Below are positions 18,080 to 26,195 of a stretch of DNA of 64,000 bases, piece after piece. Position 1 is the first letter of the stretch. Every line of letters begins with the position of its first letter. Made by a program: the position numbers and the translations under genes. The stretch covers positions 124,001 to 188,000 of the forward strand of contig NZ_LT985323.1 of the NCBI RefSeq assembly GCF_900290275.1. Reading direction: 5' to 3'. The notes under the pieces were generated by a model. The model had not been told where the DNA came from, made no database searches, and saw only the letters and a program-made list of their open reading frames with translations. Source of the stretch: Prevotella merdae (lineage in GTDB: Bacteria; Bacteroidota; Bacteroidia; Bacteroidales; Bacteroidaceae).

Positions 18080-18493
18080 ATGGAAATTAAAATCAACTCC
18101 TTGGCAGACATCAACGAGGCTGCCAAGCAATTCATTGAGAACATGGGCGACGGCAAAGTGTTCGCCTTTTATGGCAAGATGGGTGCTGGTAAGACAACAT
18201 TCATAAAGGCTATATGCGAAGAGCTTGGGGTAGACGACGTCATTACATCGCCTACATTCGCTATTGTAAACGAGTATCAGAGCGCTACAACGGGCGACTC
18301 AATTTACCATTTCGACTTCTATCGCATCAAGAAACTGGAGGAAGTATACGATATGGGATACGAAGACTATTTCTATAGCGGCTCGCTCTGCTTCCTCGAA
18401 TGGCCCGAACTTATAGACGACTTGTTGCCTGAGGATGCTACAAAGGTAACTATCGAGGCTACTGATGATGGCGGAAGAGTAGTGAAGTTTTAA
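18080..18493 (+). CDS. tsaE: tRNA threonylcarbamoyladenosine synthesis ATPase
   Basis: A 137-residue protein, standard size. The P-loop is [16 protein letters not shown], followed by [11 protein letters not shown] and the Walker B/acidic segment [25 protein letters not shown] is a family hallmark. TsaE drives the TsaB-TsaD complex that makes the t6A modification at tRNA position 37. tsaC, the first enzyme of that pathway, is at 23764 in this same window. It follows porX by 24 bp, a neighbour pair often seen in Bacteroidota. Confidence 0.95.
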   Translation: MEIKINSLADINEAAKQFIENMGDGKVFAFYGKMGAGKTTFIKAICEELGVDDVITSPTFAIVNEYQSATTGDSIYHFDFYRIKKLEEVYDMGYEDYFYSGSLCFLEWPELIDDLLPEDATKVTIEATDDGGRVVKF

Positions 18494-18549
18494 ACGAAGG
18501 CGGATTCTATCCATACCTTTATTCGTATTACACCTTATATATTTAATAT

Positions 18550-18646
18550 GAGGATGTGTCAAAACTCAAACAATGCGGGCTGAACCAAAGGTCGCCGGCG
18601 CGAAGCGGAAAGGCAAAGCCCAAATTGCGACTTTTGGCACACCCTC
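18550..18646. repeat. MITE-like element with imperfect terminal inverted repeats
   Basis: GAGGATGTGTCAAAACTC (18550-18567) and the reverse complement of 18629-18646, GAGGGTGTGCCAAAAGTC, match at 15 of 18 positions and enclose 61 bp with no reading frame. It lies in the tsaE-ribD spacer. GAGGGTGTGTCAAAA-type ends recur in Bacteroidota insertion-sequence remnants. Confidence 0.5.
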
Positions 18647-18653
18647 GTATATT

Positions 18654-19649
18654 TTATATCATAAAGTTTAGGTTTTCCCAAACACTGATAATATTACCGT
18701 CACACTCTTTCCTGCTAACCAGCCTTGCCTCCTTTGGCATTTCAGGTGCCTTAGTTCCGTCATCCACCGTTATTGGTGCCGTTTCTATGCGTATTTCATC
18801 CCATAACCCGGCATCGATAAACGATTGCAACGTGGTGCGTCCTCCCTCAACAATAAGCGACTGACACTTTTCATCGTATAGCCATTGCATAAGTTGCGGC
18901 AGTATGGGCTGCTGCATGTCCATGCCCTCAAACAGCTTAATCTTGCTGCCAATAACGATACGGCGAGGCGATTTACCTGCCCAGTCGCGTGTGTTTAGTT
19001 GCGGATTCTCGCGCTCGTCTGTCACACGTCCTACCAATATGGCATCGTTCTCGGCACGCAGTTTGTGCGATAGCATACGTGTGTATGCAGTAGATATTGC
19101 AAGAGCCTTGCCATGGTCGTCTATAAAGTGGTTGGCTGTTTCGGCCCACTTCAGCAGGATGTATGGCCTATGATGCTCGTTGTAGGTAATAAAACGCTTG
19201 TTAAGTTTGCGACACTCAGCCTCAAGCACACCCACCGTCACCTCTATTCCGGCATCTTGTATCTTCTTAATGCCACGTCCCTTAACCTTGGCAAAAGGGT
19301 CTACACACCCCACAACACATCTCCTTACACCTTTCTTTATTATAAGGTCGGCACACGGAGGCGTCTTACCATAATGCGAGCAAGGCTCAAGACTAACATA
19401 AATAGTTGCCTCATGCAGCAGTTGCTCGTCCTCAGGCTTAACCGAGGCAAATGCATTCACCTCGGCATGCCCTTCGCCACAACGCACATGATAACCTTCA
19501 CCGATTATTCTACCATCGGCTGCCACTATCACCGCTCCAACCATAGGGTTAGGCTTAGCATTCTGCATACCGTTGCGTGCCAATTGCAGGCAACGGTGCA
19601 TAAACCTTTCATCGGTTGTCATTACTGTCTTTATTTGTTTTAATTTCAA
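18654..19649 (-). CDS. ribD: Bifunctional riboflavin deaminase/reductase
   Basis: A 331-residue protein, or 322 from the ATG at 19622 (MTTDERFMHRC), the more typical start. The N-terminal deaminase has zinc motifs HAEVNAF and PCSHYGKTPPC. The C-terminal reductase (from about residue 160) has ILLKWAETANHFI, ENDAILVGRVT and SLIVEGGRTTLQSFI. It converts the GTP-derived pyrimidine to 5-amino-6-ribitylamino-uracil phosphate in two steps. It stands alone here; no other rib genes are adjacent. Confidence 0.94.
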   Translation of the reverse strand: MKLKQIKTVMTTDERFMHRCLQLARNGMQNAKPNPMVGAVIVAADGRIIGEGYHVRCGEGHAEVNAFASVKPEDEQLLHEATIYVSLEPCSHYGKTPPCADLIIKKGVRRCVVGCVDPFAKVKGRGIKKIQDAGIEVTVGVLEAECRKLNKRFITYNEHHRPYILLKWAETANHFIDDHGKALAISTAYTRMLSHKLRAENDAILVGRVTDERENPQLNTRDWAGKSPRRIVIGSKIKLFEGMDMQQPILPQLMQWLYDEKCQSLIVEGGRTTLQSFIDAGLWDEIRIETAPITVDDGTKAPEMPKEARLVSRKECDGNIISVWENLNFMI

Positions 19650-19689
19650 TAATGTGGAGGGGTGCAGTCCGTCTTCTCACTCGTAAAGC

Positions 19690-20349
19690 TTAAGCCTCAA
19701 TAAGCGTAGCCTCACCATCCTTCCAAGCCTCAAAGTAAGGCGGTTCGTCGCGCAAAGAGATATCATCGTATACAAACTCGGCAACAACAGTCTCCTTACC
19801 GTCAGGCAGAATCAATCCCATCTTGCCGTCACGCTGTGCTATTACAGGCAGAGTGCGCAAGTCGTCCACATATACATAAGGTGTGCGTAGGAAGTCGTAG
19901 TGTGCCGGAATAAGCACATTACCCTGATGGTCTTTGATACCAAACTTGCCGTCCTCCTCGTACACATCATGATACTGCTCATACTTGTCGCGTATGCGGT
20001 TGAGGTAGAACACCATCTTGCGCTTGTTGTTCACCAGTTCTACAAGATAAGAGAAAGTGTCCGAGTAGTTGGCCATAGCGCGTGCAAGTACTATCTTGAA
20101 GTCAAGTCCAGACAGTACCTTGCGGTTCAGGTCGATGTAGCGAGCTATGGCTTTCTCCTTCTCTGGAATAGTGAGTGTGGCAAGCTGCTCTTCAAACTTA
20201 AGCATAATGGCCTTCGAGCCCTTCATTGCCTTGATGTAGCGATGAATCTGTCGCGCCATTTCGTCGCATACGAACTTGTCTATGCGCTCCATCTCGATAC
20301 TGTCAACATAAGTATCTTCGAAGTTTTCTTGTGTTATCTTTTTTTCCAT
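19690..20349 (-). CDS. Protein with WG-repeat-like C-terminus
   Basis: A 219-residue soluble protein. Residues 1-130 are highly charged and probably helical (FEEQLATLTIPEKEKAIARYI, NNKRKMVFYLNRIRDKYEQY). The last 85 residues contain two or three WG/KWG-type beta repeats (DGKFGIKDHQGNVLIPAHYD, DGKMGLILPDGKETVVAEFVYD). There is no signal peptide. WG repeats are usually binding modules of unknown partner. It lies 40 bp upstream of ribD on the same strand and may be co-transcribed, but a role in riboflavin synthesis is not implied. No named family recognised. Confidence 0.7.
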   Translation of the reverse strand: MEKKITQENFEDTYVDSIEMERIDKFVCDEMARQIHRYIKAMKGSKAIMLKFEEQLATLTIPEKEKAIARYIDLNRKVLSGLDFKIVLARAMANYSDTFSYLVELVNNKRKMVFYLNRIRDKYEQYHDVYEEDGKFGIKDHQGNVLIPAHYDFLRTPYVYVDDLRTLPVIAQRDGKMGLILPDGKETVVAEFVYDDISLRDEPPYFEAWKDGEATLIEA

Positions 20350-20470
20350 AGCGTTATCTTGGTTTTAATTATAGGTATTTGTATACCGCCAAAAGTACGA
20401 TAAATTATTGAAACTTCAAAGAAAATGCCGTTATTTTTATCATTTCCACCCACAAGCCGAATATTATTGC

Positions 20471-20478
20471 TACCTTTG
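20471..20478 (+). promoter_or_regulatory. -7 box for the PafA-like phosphatase gene
   Basis: TACCTTTG fits TAnnTTTG; a TTT-rich stretch about 25 bp upstream may serve as the -33 region. Initiation near 20486 leaves a leader of about 30 bases. Confidence 0.45.
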
Positions 20479-20515
20479 TACATCATAAAACTTAAAAATA
20501 AAAACCGACAAGACA

Positions 20516-22015
20516 ATGAAGAAAATCATTCTTTCTGTATTGATGTGCTGTGTTGCAATGATAGCAGCGGCACAGGTAGAACGTCCTAAACTGGTTGTTG
20601 GTATTGTTATCGACCAGATGCGTTGGGACTATTTATACTATTATTACGACAAGTATGGCGAGGGCGGTATGAAGCGTCTTATCAACGAAGGTTTCTCTTG
20701 CGAAAACCAGATGATAAACTATCTGCCTACCGTTACCGGCGTTGGACACGCAAGCTTGTATACTGGTGCCGGTCCTGCCACTCACGGCATTGCTTGCAAT
20801 ACATTCTATAAGGACGGCAAATTTGTATATTGCTGCGACGACGAAAACGAGCAGACTGTTGGCTCTAAGTCGAAGGTTGGAGCTATGTCGCCTCGCAATA
20901 TGATGAGCACAACAATTGGCGACATGCTGCGTCAGGCTACCAACTTCAAGGCTAAGGTATATGGTGTAGCACTTAAGGACCGTGCTGCTATCTTGCCTGC
21001 TGGCCACTCTGCCAATGGTGCCTATTGGTACGACAAGTCGATTGCCGGATTTGTTACAAGTACATATTATATGGACAAGTTGCCCGACTATATCACCAAG
21101 TTCAACAAGCAAATTGGCATCAAGCCGGGTATCGACCCTAAGTCTATTCCCGCCGGTGTTACCACAACATTCAACCTTGCCGAAACCATTATGAAGGCCG
21201 AGAACCTTGGCAACAACGGCACAACCGACATGCTCTGCGTTAGCATATCGTCTACCGATGCCATCTCGCATACTACAGGAACATGGTTGTCTCCGGGCAA
21301 GGAGAACGAGGAAGTGTTCCTTACACTTGACCACGACCTCAAGAAGTTCTTCGAAGCTCTCGACAATCAGGTAGGCAAGGATGGATACCTGCTATTCCTT
21401 ACTGCCGACCACGGTGGCACACATAATCCCAACACGATGAAGGCACACAAGTTGCCTGGTGGTTATGCCGACGTTAATGCAGAAATAGCTACAGTTAACG
21501 ATGCTATGGGCAAGCTGTTTGGAGTTGAGGGCAAGTACATCCACAGAGTTTTGGACTACAGCCTCTACATCAACCGCGACTTCCTTGCGCAGAACAATCT
21601 CTGCTACGATAAGGTTAAGGCTGCCATCATCAACGAGTTCAAGAAGAAGAGCGAGATATTCCCATTTGTCATCGACAACGAGAATGCTGCTATAGCCCCT
21701 GTTCCGCAATGGATACGCGAGCGTGTGATAAATGGCTACTACCGTGGACGTACTGGCGACATCACTCTAATTGTTCGCCCCGATCACTTTAGCTTTAAGG
21801 TTAAGGACGACTACTTTGGTGCACAGCATGGTGCATGGACTCATGCCGACACCCACATTCCTCTTGTATTTATGGGATGGCATATCAAGCCTGGCAAAAC
21901 CAACAAGCTTACATATATGGTAGACACAGCTCCTACCGTATGCTCTATGCTTCACATCGAGGCTCCTTCTGCAGCAACCGGCAACCCGATAGTTGAAGTG
22001 GTTGACCAGAAGTAA
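20516..22015 (+). CDS. pafA: Secreted alkaline phosphatase, PafA type
   Basis: A 499-residue protein with a signal peptide ending AAAQ. It belongs to the alkaline-phosphatase superfamily: metal ligand Asp33 (VIDQMRWD), nucleophilic Thr in LPTVTGVGHAS, and LTADHGGTHNP and GAWTHADTHIPLVFMG for the remaining metal site. Asn95 (ACNTFYKDG) and Lys154/Arg156 (LKDRAAILPAG) match the Asn, Lys and Arg that make Elizabethkingia PafA a phosphate monoesterase rather than a diesterase. It therefore probably releases phosphate from organic phosphates in the periplasm or outside. Monocistronic, with its own promoter and a hairpin at 22089-22137. The symbol is by homology. Confidence 0.85.
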   Translation: MKKIILSVLMCCVAMIAAAQVERPKLVVGIVIDQMRWDYLYYYYDKYGEGGMKRLINEGFSCENQMINYLPTVTGVGHASLYTGAGPATHGIACNTFYKDGKFVYCCDDENEQTVGSKSKVGAMSPRNMMSTTIGDMLRQATNFKAKVYGVALKDRAAILPAGHSANGAYWYDKSIAGFVTSTYYMDKLPDYITKFNKQIGIKPGIDPKSIPAGVTTTFNLAETIMKAENLGNNGTTDMLCVSISSTDAISHTTGTWLSPGKENEEVFLTLDHDLKKFFEALDNQVGKDGYLLFLTADHGGTHNPNTMKAHKLPGGYADVNAEIATVNDAMGKLFGVEGKYIHRVLDYSLYINRDFLAQNNLCYDKVKAAIINEFKKKSEIFPFVIDNENAAIAPVPQWIRERVINGYYRGRTGDITLIVRPDHFSFKVKDDYFGAQHGAWTHADTHIPLVFMGWHIKPGKTNKLTYMVDTAPTVCSMLHIEAPSAATGNPIVEVVDQK

Positions 22016-22088
22016 TAACAAGCCATTTGCAAGACCATTGTCGCCGTAATCAGCGTAGGTCTTTTACTATGAACTATTTGCAAAAAGC

Positions 22089-22137
22089 GGAAACTTTATA
22101 CACTCTCACGCCTAGCACGAGGGTATATAAAGTTTCC
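22089..22137. terminator. Hairpin terminator after the phosphatase gene
   Basis: GGAAACTTTATA (22089-22100) pairs perfectly with 22126-22137; the A/T-rich flanks (CAAAAAG upstream, ACTTTTATT downstream) allow use in both directions, facing the phosphatase and the fragment at 22241-22582. Confidence 0.6.
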
Positions 22138-22240
22138 ACTTTTATTACATATGACACACCCTTAAGCATTTTAAAAGAATAAGACAACAGCAAGAATCCA
22201 TCGTTCAATAACAGACAACTATCTTTTCTTAATCCATTTC

Positions 22241-22582
22241 TCACTTCGATTTGTTGCATTCATCATATACCGCCAGTCCTTTAACCGTCAACAAATATTT
22301 CTGACGAGGATGACGGGGCGAATTTGGATAAAGCAAACAGACATAGCCTTCACTAATGGCAGGATTCAGATAGAGGTCGAGAAAGTTCTTCCGTTCTTTA
22401 AGTCCTATTACCGACAACATTTCTCTTACCGACAAGTTCTTATCCCCTATGATTTTTATCAACTCCAATATGAAAGGATTGCTTGTATGCAGTTTGTCTT
22501 TTACTTGTGGGGTACTTGTGGGGTACTTGTGGGGTACTTGTGGGGTGTAATTTTGGCTGCACTTTCCATTCATCAGTTGCAT
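22241..22582 (-). pseudogene. C-terminal winged-helix fragment of a Fic/AlbA-type protein
   Basis: A 113-residue frame. Residues 35-110 (NPFILELIKIIGDKNLSVRE, IGLKERKNFLDLYLNPAISE, HPRQKYLLTVKG) look like the small winged-helix domain that closes Fic-like and AlbA-domain ATP-binding proteins of Bacteroidota. In those proteins it follows a Pro-Gln-Val-rich linker like the TPQVPHKYPTSTPQV seen here. The enzymatic N-terminal part is absent; only about 12 residues precede the linker, and fmt ends 70 bp upstream. It is therefore read as a gene remnant, although a free-standing small DNA-binding protein cannot be excluded. The linker is encoded by four exact 11-bp tandem repeats. Confidence 0.55.
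22503..22546. repeat. Four perfect tandem copies of an 11-bp unit
   Basis: ACTTGTGGGGT occurs four times head to tail (22503, 22514, 22525, 22536). The unit length is not a multiple of three, so a change of one copy would shift the frame of the overlapping reading frame. Confidence 0.9.
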
Positions 22583-22651
22583 GTATATGTAAGTAACGAT
22601 TGCGCAAATCCCACTTTTCTCCTAATGTTGTTTATCACTCATACATATACA

Positions 22652-23629
22652 CTACTTAACCTCAAACTCCTCCACACTCTTGAAGCCATTTAGGAAGTCG
22701 CGGGCAGCCATACGTTTCTTTCCGGCAGCTTGCAGCTCTACTATCTCAAGCCATTCGTCGGCAGTAGCCACAAACATATGGGCATGCTCAACCTTTATTG
22801 TACCAGGAGCGGCATCGCATGCACGTCCGGTCTTAAGCGTCTTGAATATCTTGAGCACAGAGGGAGATGCGTTCACGGCATCCGATTTAGGTGCAAGTGT
22901 TGTCCAAGTGCCTGGATATGGACTAAGGCCACGCACAAAGTCGTATATCTTCTTGGCATTGTTGTTCCACTTTATCTCGCATGTCTCCTTAAATATCTTT
23001 GGAGCCGGCAACAATTCCACATCCTCGTTCTGAGGCTGCGACGGCACATTGCCATCTGTGGCAAGTACCATATCTATTGTATCCTGACATATCTCGGCAC
23101 CAAGCTGCATCAGTCCATCGTATACATACTCTACATCCGCATCGTCGGGAATGGCAAACTCGCGCTGAGTTATGATACGACCTGTATCTATATCATGATC
23201 GAGGAAGAAGGTGGTGACACCTGTCTTTGTCTCACCATTTATCACAGCCCAGTTGATTGGAGCTGCACCACGATACTGAGGAAGTAAGGCTGCATGAACA
23301 TTGAATGTGCCAAAACGGGGCATTCCCCATACTATCTCAGGCAACATTCTAAATGCTACAACAGCCTGAATGTCGGCATTGTACGAGCGCAACTGCTCTA
23401 TAAACTCAGGATCCTTCATCTTTACCGGCTGCAATACAGGCAGGCCATGAGCAAGAGCATACTCCTTTACAGCCGATGCACGAAGCACCGAACCATGTCG
23501 GCCAACTGGCTTATCGGGCTGTGTAACTACAGCTACAACGTTATATCCTCCTTCTACAAGGCGCTGCAAAGAGCCTACTGCAAACTCGGGGGTGCCCATA
23601 AACACTATACGTAAGTCTTTCTTTTCCAT
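22652..23629 (-). CDS. fmt: Methionyl-tRNA formyltransferase
   Basis: A 325-residue protein, usual length about 310-325. It formylates initiator Met-tRNA with 10-formyl-THF. The catalytic domain begins RIVFMGTPEFAVGSLQRL and has the signature NVHAALLPQYRGAAPINWAV plus HDIDTGRIITQ. The C-terminal OB-fold part follows from about residue 215 (IKWNNNAKKIYDFVRGLSPYPG). A -7 box (TACCTTTG on the minus strand, 23684-23677) lies 48 bp before the start. Apparently intact and alone. Confidence 0.96.
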   Translation of the reverse strand: MEKKDLRIVFMGTPEFAVGSLQRLVEGGYNVVAVVTQPDKPVGRHGSVLRASAVKEYALAHGLPVLQPVKMKDPEFIEQLRSYNADIQAVVAFRMLPEIVWGMPRFGTFNVHAALLPQYRGAAPINWAVINGETKTGVTTFFLDHDIDTGRIITQREFAIPDDADVEYVYDGLMQLGAEICQDTIDMVLATDGNVPSQPQNEDVELLPAPKIFKETCEIKWNNNAKKIYDFVRGLSPYPGTWTTLAPKSDAVNASPSVLKIFKTLKTGRACDAAPGTIKVEHAHMFVATADEWLEIVELQAAGKKRMAARDFLNGFKSVEEFEVK

Positions 23630-23728
23630 ATCTTGATTTTATTGTTTCAATGTTAAAGTTTCTATAGCTATTAATGCAAAGGTAGGAATTTTAGACGATA
23701 CATTTGGCGATTTGTGCATAAAAAACCG

Positions 23729-23736
23729 TAACTTTG
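23729..23736 (+). promoter_or_regulatory. -7 box for tsaC
   Basis: TAACTTTG, with TTTG at 23703-23706 upstream (22-bp spacing, slightly long). Transcription would start near 23744, about 20 bases before the ATG. Confidence 0.45.
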
Positions 23737-23763
23737 CGTTTATTAAATAACACACTATAAAAG

Positions 23764-24333
23764 ATGACACAAAAGGAAGACATTAAAAACGCTATCGATG
23801 TAATGCGAAAAGGCGGGATTATACTCTATCCCACCGACACTGTTTGGGGAATTGGCTGCGATGCCACTAACGCCGAAGCCGTTGCAAAGGTATACAAGAT
23901 AAAACAACGTGACGATTCCAAGGCACTTATCTGCCTTGCCGACTCTGTAGACCGTGTGCAACGTTATGTACGTGACGTGCCGTCGGTAGCATGGGATCTT
24001 ATGGAGATAGCCGATAAACCTACTACCGTTATTCTTGATGGCGCCGTTAATCTTGCCCCTAACCTCATAGCCGAGGATGGAAGTATAGGCTTGCGCATTA
24101 CTAATGAGGAGTTCTCTAAAGAACTGTGCTATCGTTTCCAGAAGCCTATTGTAAGCACAAGTGTAAACATAAGCGGCGAGCCTGCTGCACAGAACTATTG
24201 CGACATAGTACCCGAGATACTCGAGGCTGCCGACTATGTGTGCTGGACACGACGCCAGGAACACAAGCCACACAAGCCAAGCAGCATCGTGAAGATTAGC
24301 CGCGACGGACAGGTAACTATCATAAGAAAGTAA
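23764..24333 (+). CDS. tsaC: Threonylcarbamoyl-AMP synthase
   Basis: A 189-residue protein of the YrdC/Sua5 short type. It makes threonylcarbamoyl-AMP from threonine, bicarbonate and ATP for the t6A tRNA modification. Motifs seen are GGIILYPTDTVWGIGCDATN, KIKQRDDSKALICL and STSVNISGEPA. The Sua5 C-terminal domain is absent, which is normal for TsaC. The ClC channel gene follows after about 25 bp on the same strand. Confidence 0.93.
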   Translation: MTQKEDIKNAIDVMRKGGIILYPTDTVWGIGCDATNAEAVAKVYKIKQRDDSKALICLADSVDRVQRYVRDVPSVAWDLMEIADKPTTVILDGAVNLAPNLIAEDGSIGLRITNEEFSKELCYRFQKPIVSTSVNISGEPAAQNYCDIVPEILEAADYVCWTRRQEHKPHKPSSIVKISRDGQVTIIRK

Positions 24334-24357
24334 ACGCAGTTGGCAAGTCAACATATA

Positions 24358-26169
24358 ATGGAACAGACTACTTCCAACACATCAAATATACGAGGGCTCA
24401 TGCTGCGCCTATACCAATGGCGCACTAAGCACCTTAGCGACCGCCAAGCCACAATTATATTGGCGTTCTTCATTGGTTTCTTTGCCTCTGTAGCTGCATT
24501 CATACTGCACACCATTATACACGAGATACAGCATCTGCTTACATCGCGCTTCCATGCCGACACGTTCAACTGGATGTACCTGATGTTTCCTGTTATTGGT
24601 ATCTTCCTCACTTCTTTGTTTGTGAGATACGTGGTGAAGGACAATATATCGCACGGTATTACCCGTATACTTTATGCCATATCCTCAAAGCAGTCGCGCC
24701 TTAAGGGGCACAACTGCTGGACATCTGTCCTTGCATCTGCCATTACCATCGGTTTTGGTGGATCTGTAGGTGCCGAGGCTCCTATTGTACTCACGGGTTC
24801 GGCCATAGGCTCTAACCTTGGACAGTTGTTCCGAATGGACAACAAGACACTTATGCTGCTCGTTGGTTGCGGTGCTGCCGCCGCTATTGCAGGTATCTTT
24901 AAGGCACCTATAGCCGGATTGGTGTTCACCTTGGAGGTGCTTATGGTAGACTTAAGCATGGCATCGCTGCTGCCTATACTTACAGCTGCAGTCACGGCAA
25001 CGTGCTTTACATATATATTTATGGGTAGCGACTCGCTATTCAACTTCCATCTTGACGGAGCGTGGATGGTAGATCGTGTACCTGCAAGCATCATTCTCGG
25101 CATTGTATGCGGCATGGTGAGCCTATACTTTATACGCTCTATGTCGGCTTGCGAGGGCATCTTCGGCAAACTAAAGCAGCATCGTTATGCCAAATTGGCG
25201 TTAGGTGGAGTGATGCTTAGTTCACTCATATTCCTCTTTCCTGTGCTCTATGGCGAGGGTTATTCGGCTATCAATGTGCTGTTGAACGGTATGAGCGAGG
25301 CAGATTGGAACGAGGTGTTGCGCAACTCATTATTCTACGGACACGGCAATCTGCTGATACTCTATATAGCAATGGTAATTGTAACCAAGACTTTTGCTAC
25401 AGCTGCCACCAATGGAGGAGGCGGTTGCGGTGGTACATTTGCGCCTTCATTGTTCGTTGGAGCCTTCAGCGGATTCCTCTTTGCACGTTTGTGGAACACG
25501 TATGAGTTAGGAATTTACATTCCCGAGAAGAACTTCACGCTGCTTGGTATGGCTGGTGTCATGGCTGGAGTTATGCATGCGCCGCTTACGGGTATCTTCC
25601 TCATAGCCGAGATAACCAATGGCTACAACCTCTTTATGCCGTTGATGATTGTAGCTGTGTCGTCTGTTCTGACAATAAGCATATTCGAGCCGCACAGTAT
25701 TTATGCCATGCGTCTGGCACGCGAGGGCAAGCTGATAACCCACCATACAGACAAGTCGGTGCTTACACTTATGAGTATGGACAGTGTTGTTGAGCACGAC
25801 TACACGGCAGTTAATCCTGACATGCCTCTTGGCAAACTGGTAAACGCCATATCAAAGAGCCACACCAGTTTTATACCTGTACTTGATGCTGCCGGAAGCA
25901 TATTGGGCGAGATAGACATAACGAAGATTCGCCACGTCATGTTCCGTGCCGAATTGTACAACAAGATGAGTGTCAGACAGCTTATGCAGCCTATAGCCGC
26001 ACAAGTGGGCATTAATGACTCGATGGAGGAAGTGATGCGCAAGTTCGACCTAAAGGGCACTCGCTACTTGCCTGTGGTTAATACAGCCGGACATATAACG
26101 GGCTACATTTCGCGTTCGCGTGCATACAGCATGTACCGAAAGATGGTGGCCGACTTCTCAAACGAATAA
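24358..26169 (+). CDS. ClC-family chloride channel/antiporter with CBS domains
   Basis: Start taken at ATG 24358 (603 residues); a TTG at 24340 would add six. A ClC membrane domain of ten or more helices fills residues 20-430. Its anion-path signature is GFGGSVGAEAPIVLTGSAIGS, where the usual GxEGP reads GAEAP, so the gating-glutamate position is kept. Also visible are AAAAIAGIFKAPIAGLVF, GGGGCGGTFAPSLFVGA and GVMHAPLTGIFLIAE. Two CBS domains (about 460-600) form a cytoplasmic nucleotide-sensing tail. Role: chloride movement, possibly proton-coupled. Followed after 26 bp by a flippase gene. Confidence 0.92.
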   Translation: MEQTTSNTSNIRGLMLRLYQWRTKHLSDRQATIILAFFIGFFASVAAFILHTIIHEIQHLLTSRFHADTFNWMYLMFPVIGIFLTSLFVRYVVKDNISHGITRILYAISSKQSRLKGHNCWTSVLASAITIGFGGSVGAEAPIVLTGSAIGSNLGQLFRMDNKTLMLLVGCGAAAAIAGIFKAPIAGLVFTLEVLMVDLSMASLLPILTAAVTATCFTYIFMGSDSLFNFHLDGAWMVDRVPASIILGIVCGMVSLYFIRSMSACEGIFGKLKQHRYAKLALGGVMLSSLIFLFPVLYGEGYSAINVLLNGMSEADWNEVLRNSLFYGHGNLLILYIAMVIVTKTFATAATNGGGGCGGTFAPSLFVGAFSGFLFARLWNTYELGIYIPEKNFTLLGMAGVMAGVMHAPLTGIFLIAEITNGYNLFMPLMIVAVSSVLTISIFEPHSIYAMRLAREGKLITHHTDKSVLTLMSMDSVVEHDYTAVNPDMPLGKLVNAISKSHTSFIPVLDAAGSILGEIDITKIRHVMFRAELYNKMSVRQLMQPIAAQVGINDSMEEVMRKFDLKGTRYLPVVNTAGHITGYISRSRAYSMYRKMVADFSNE

Positions 26170-26195
26170 GAAAACAAGGAACAAAGAACATAGGG

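Noticed and set aside
20633..21334. 233-codon antisense frame in the phosphatase gene
   Set aside because: Shadow frame of a strongly conserved enzyme gene.
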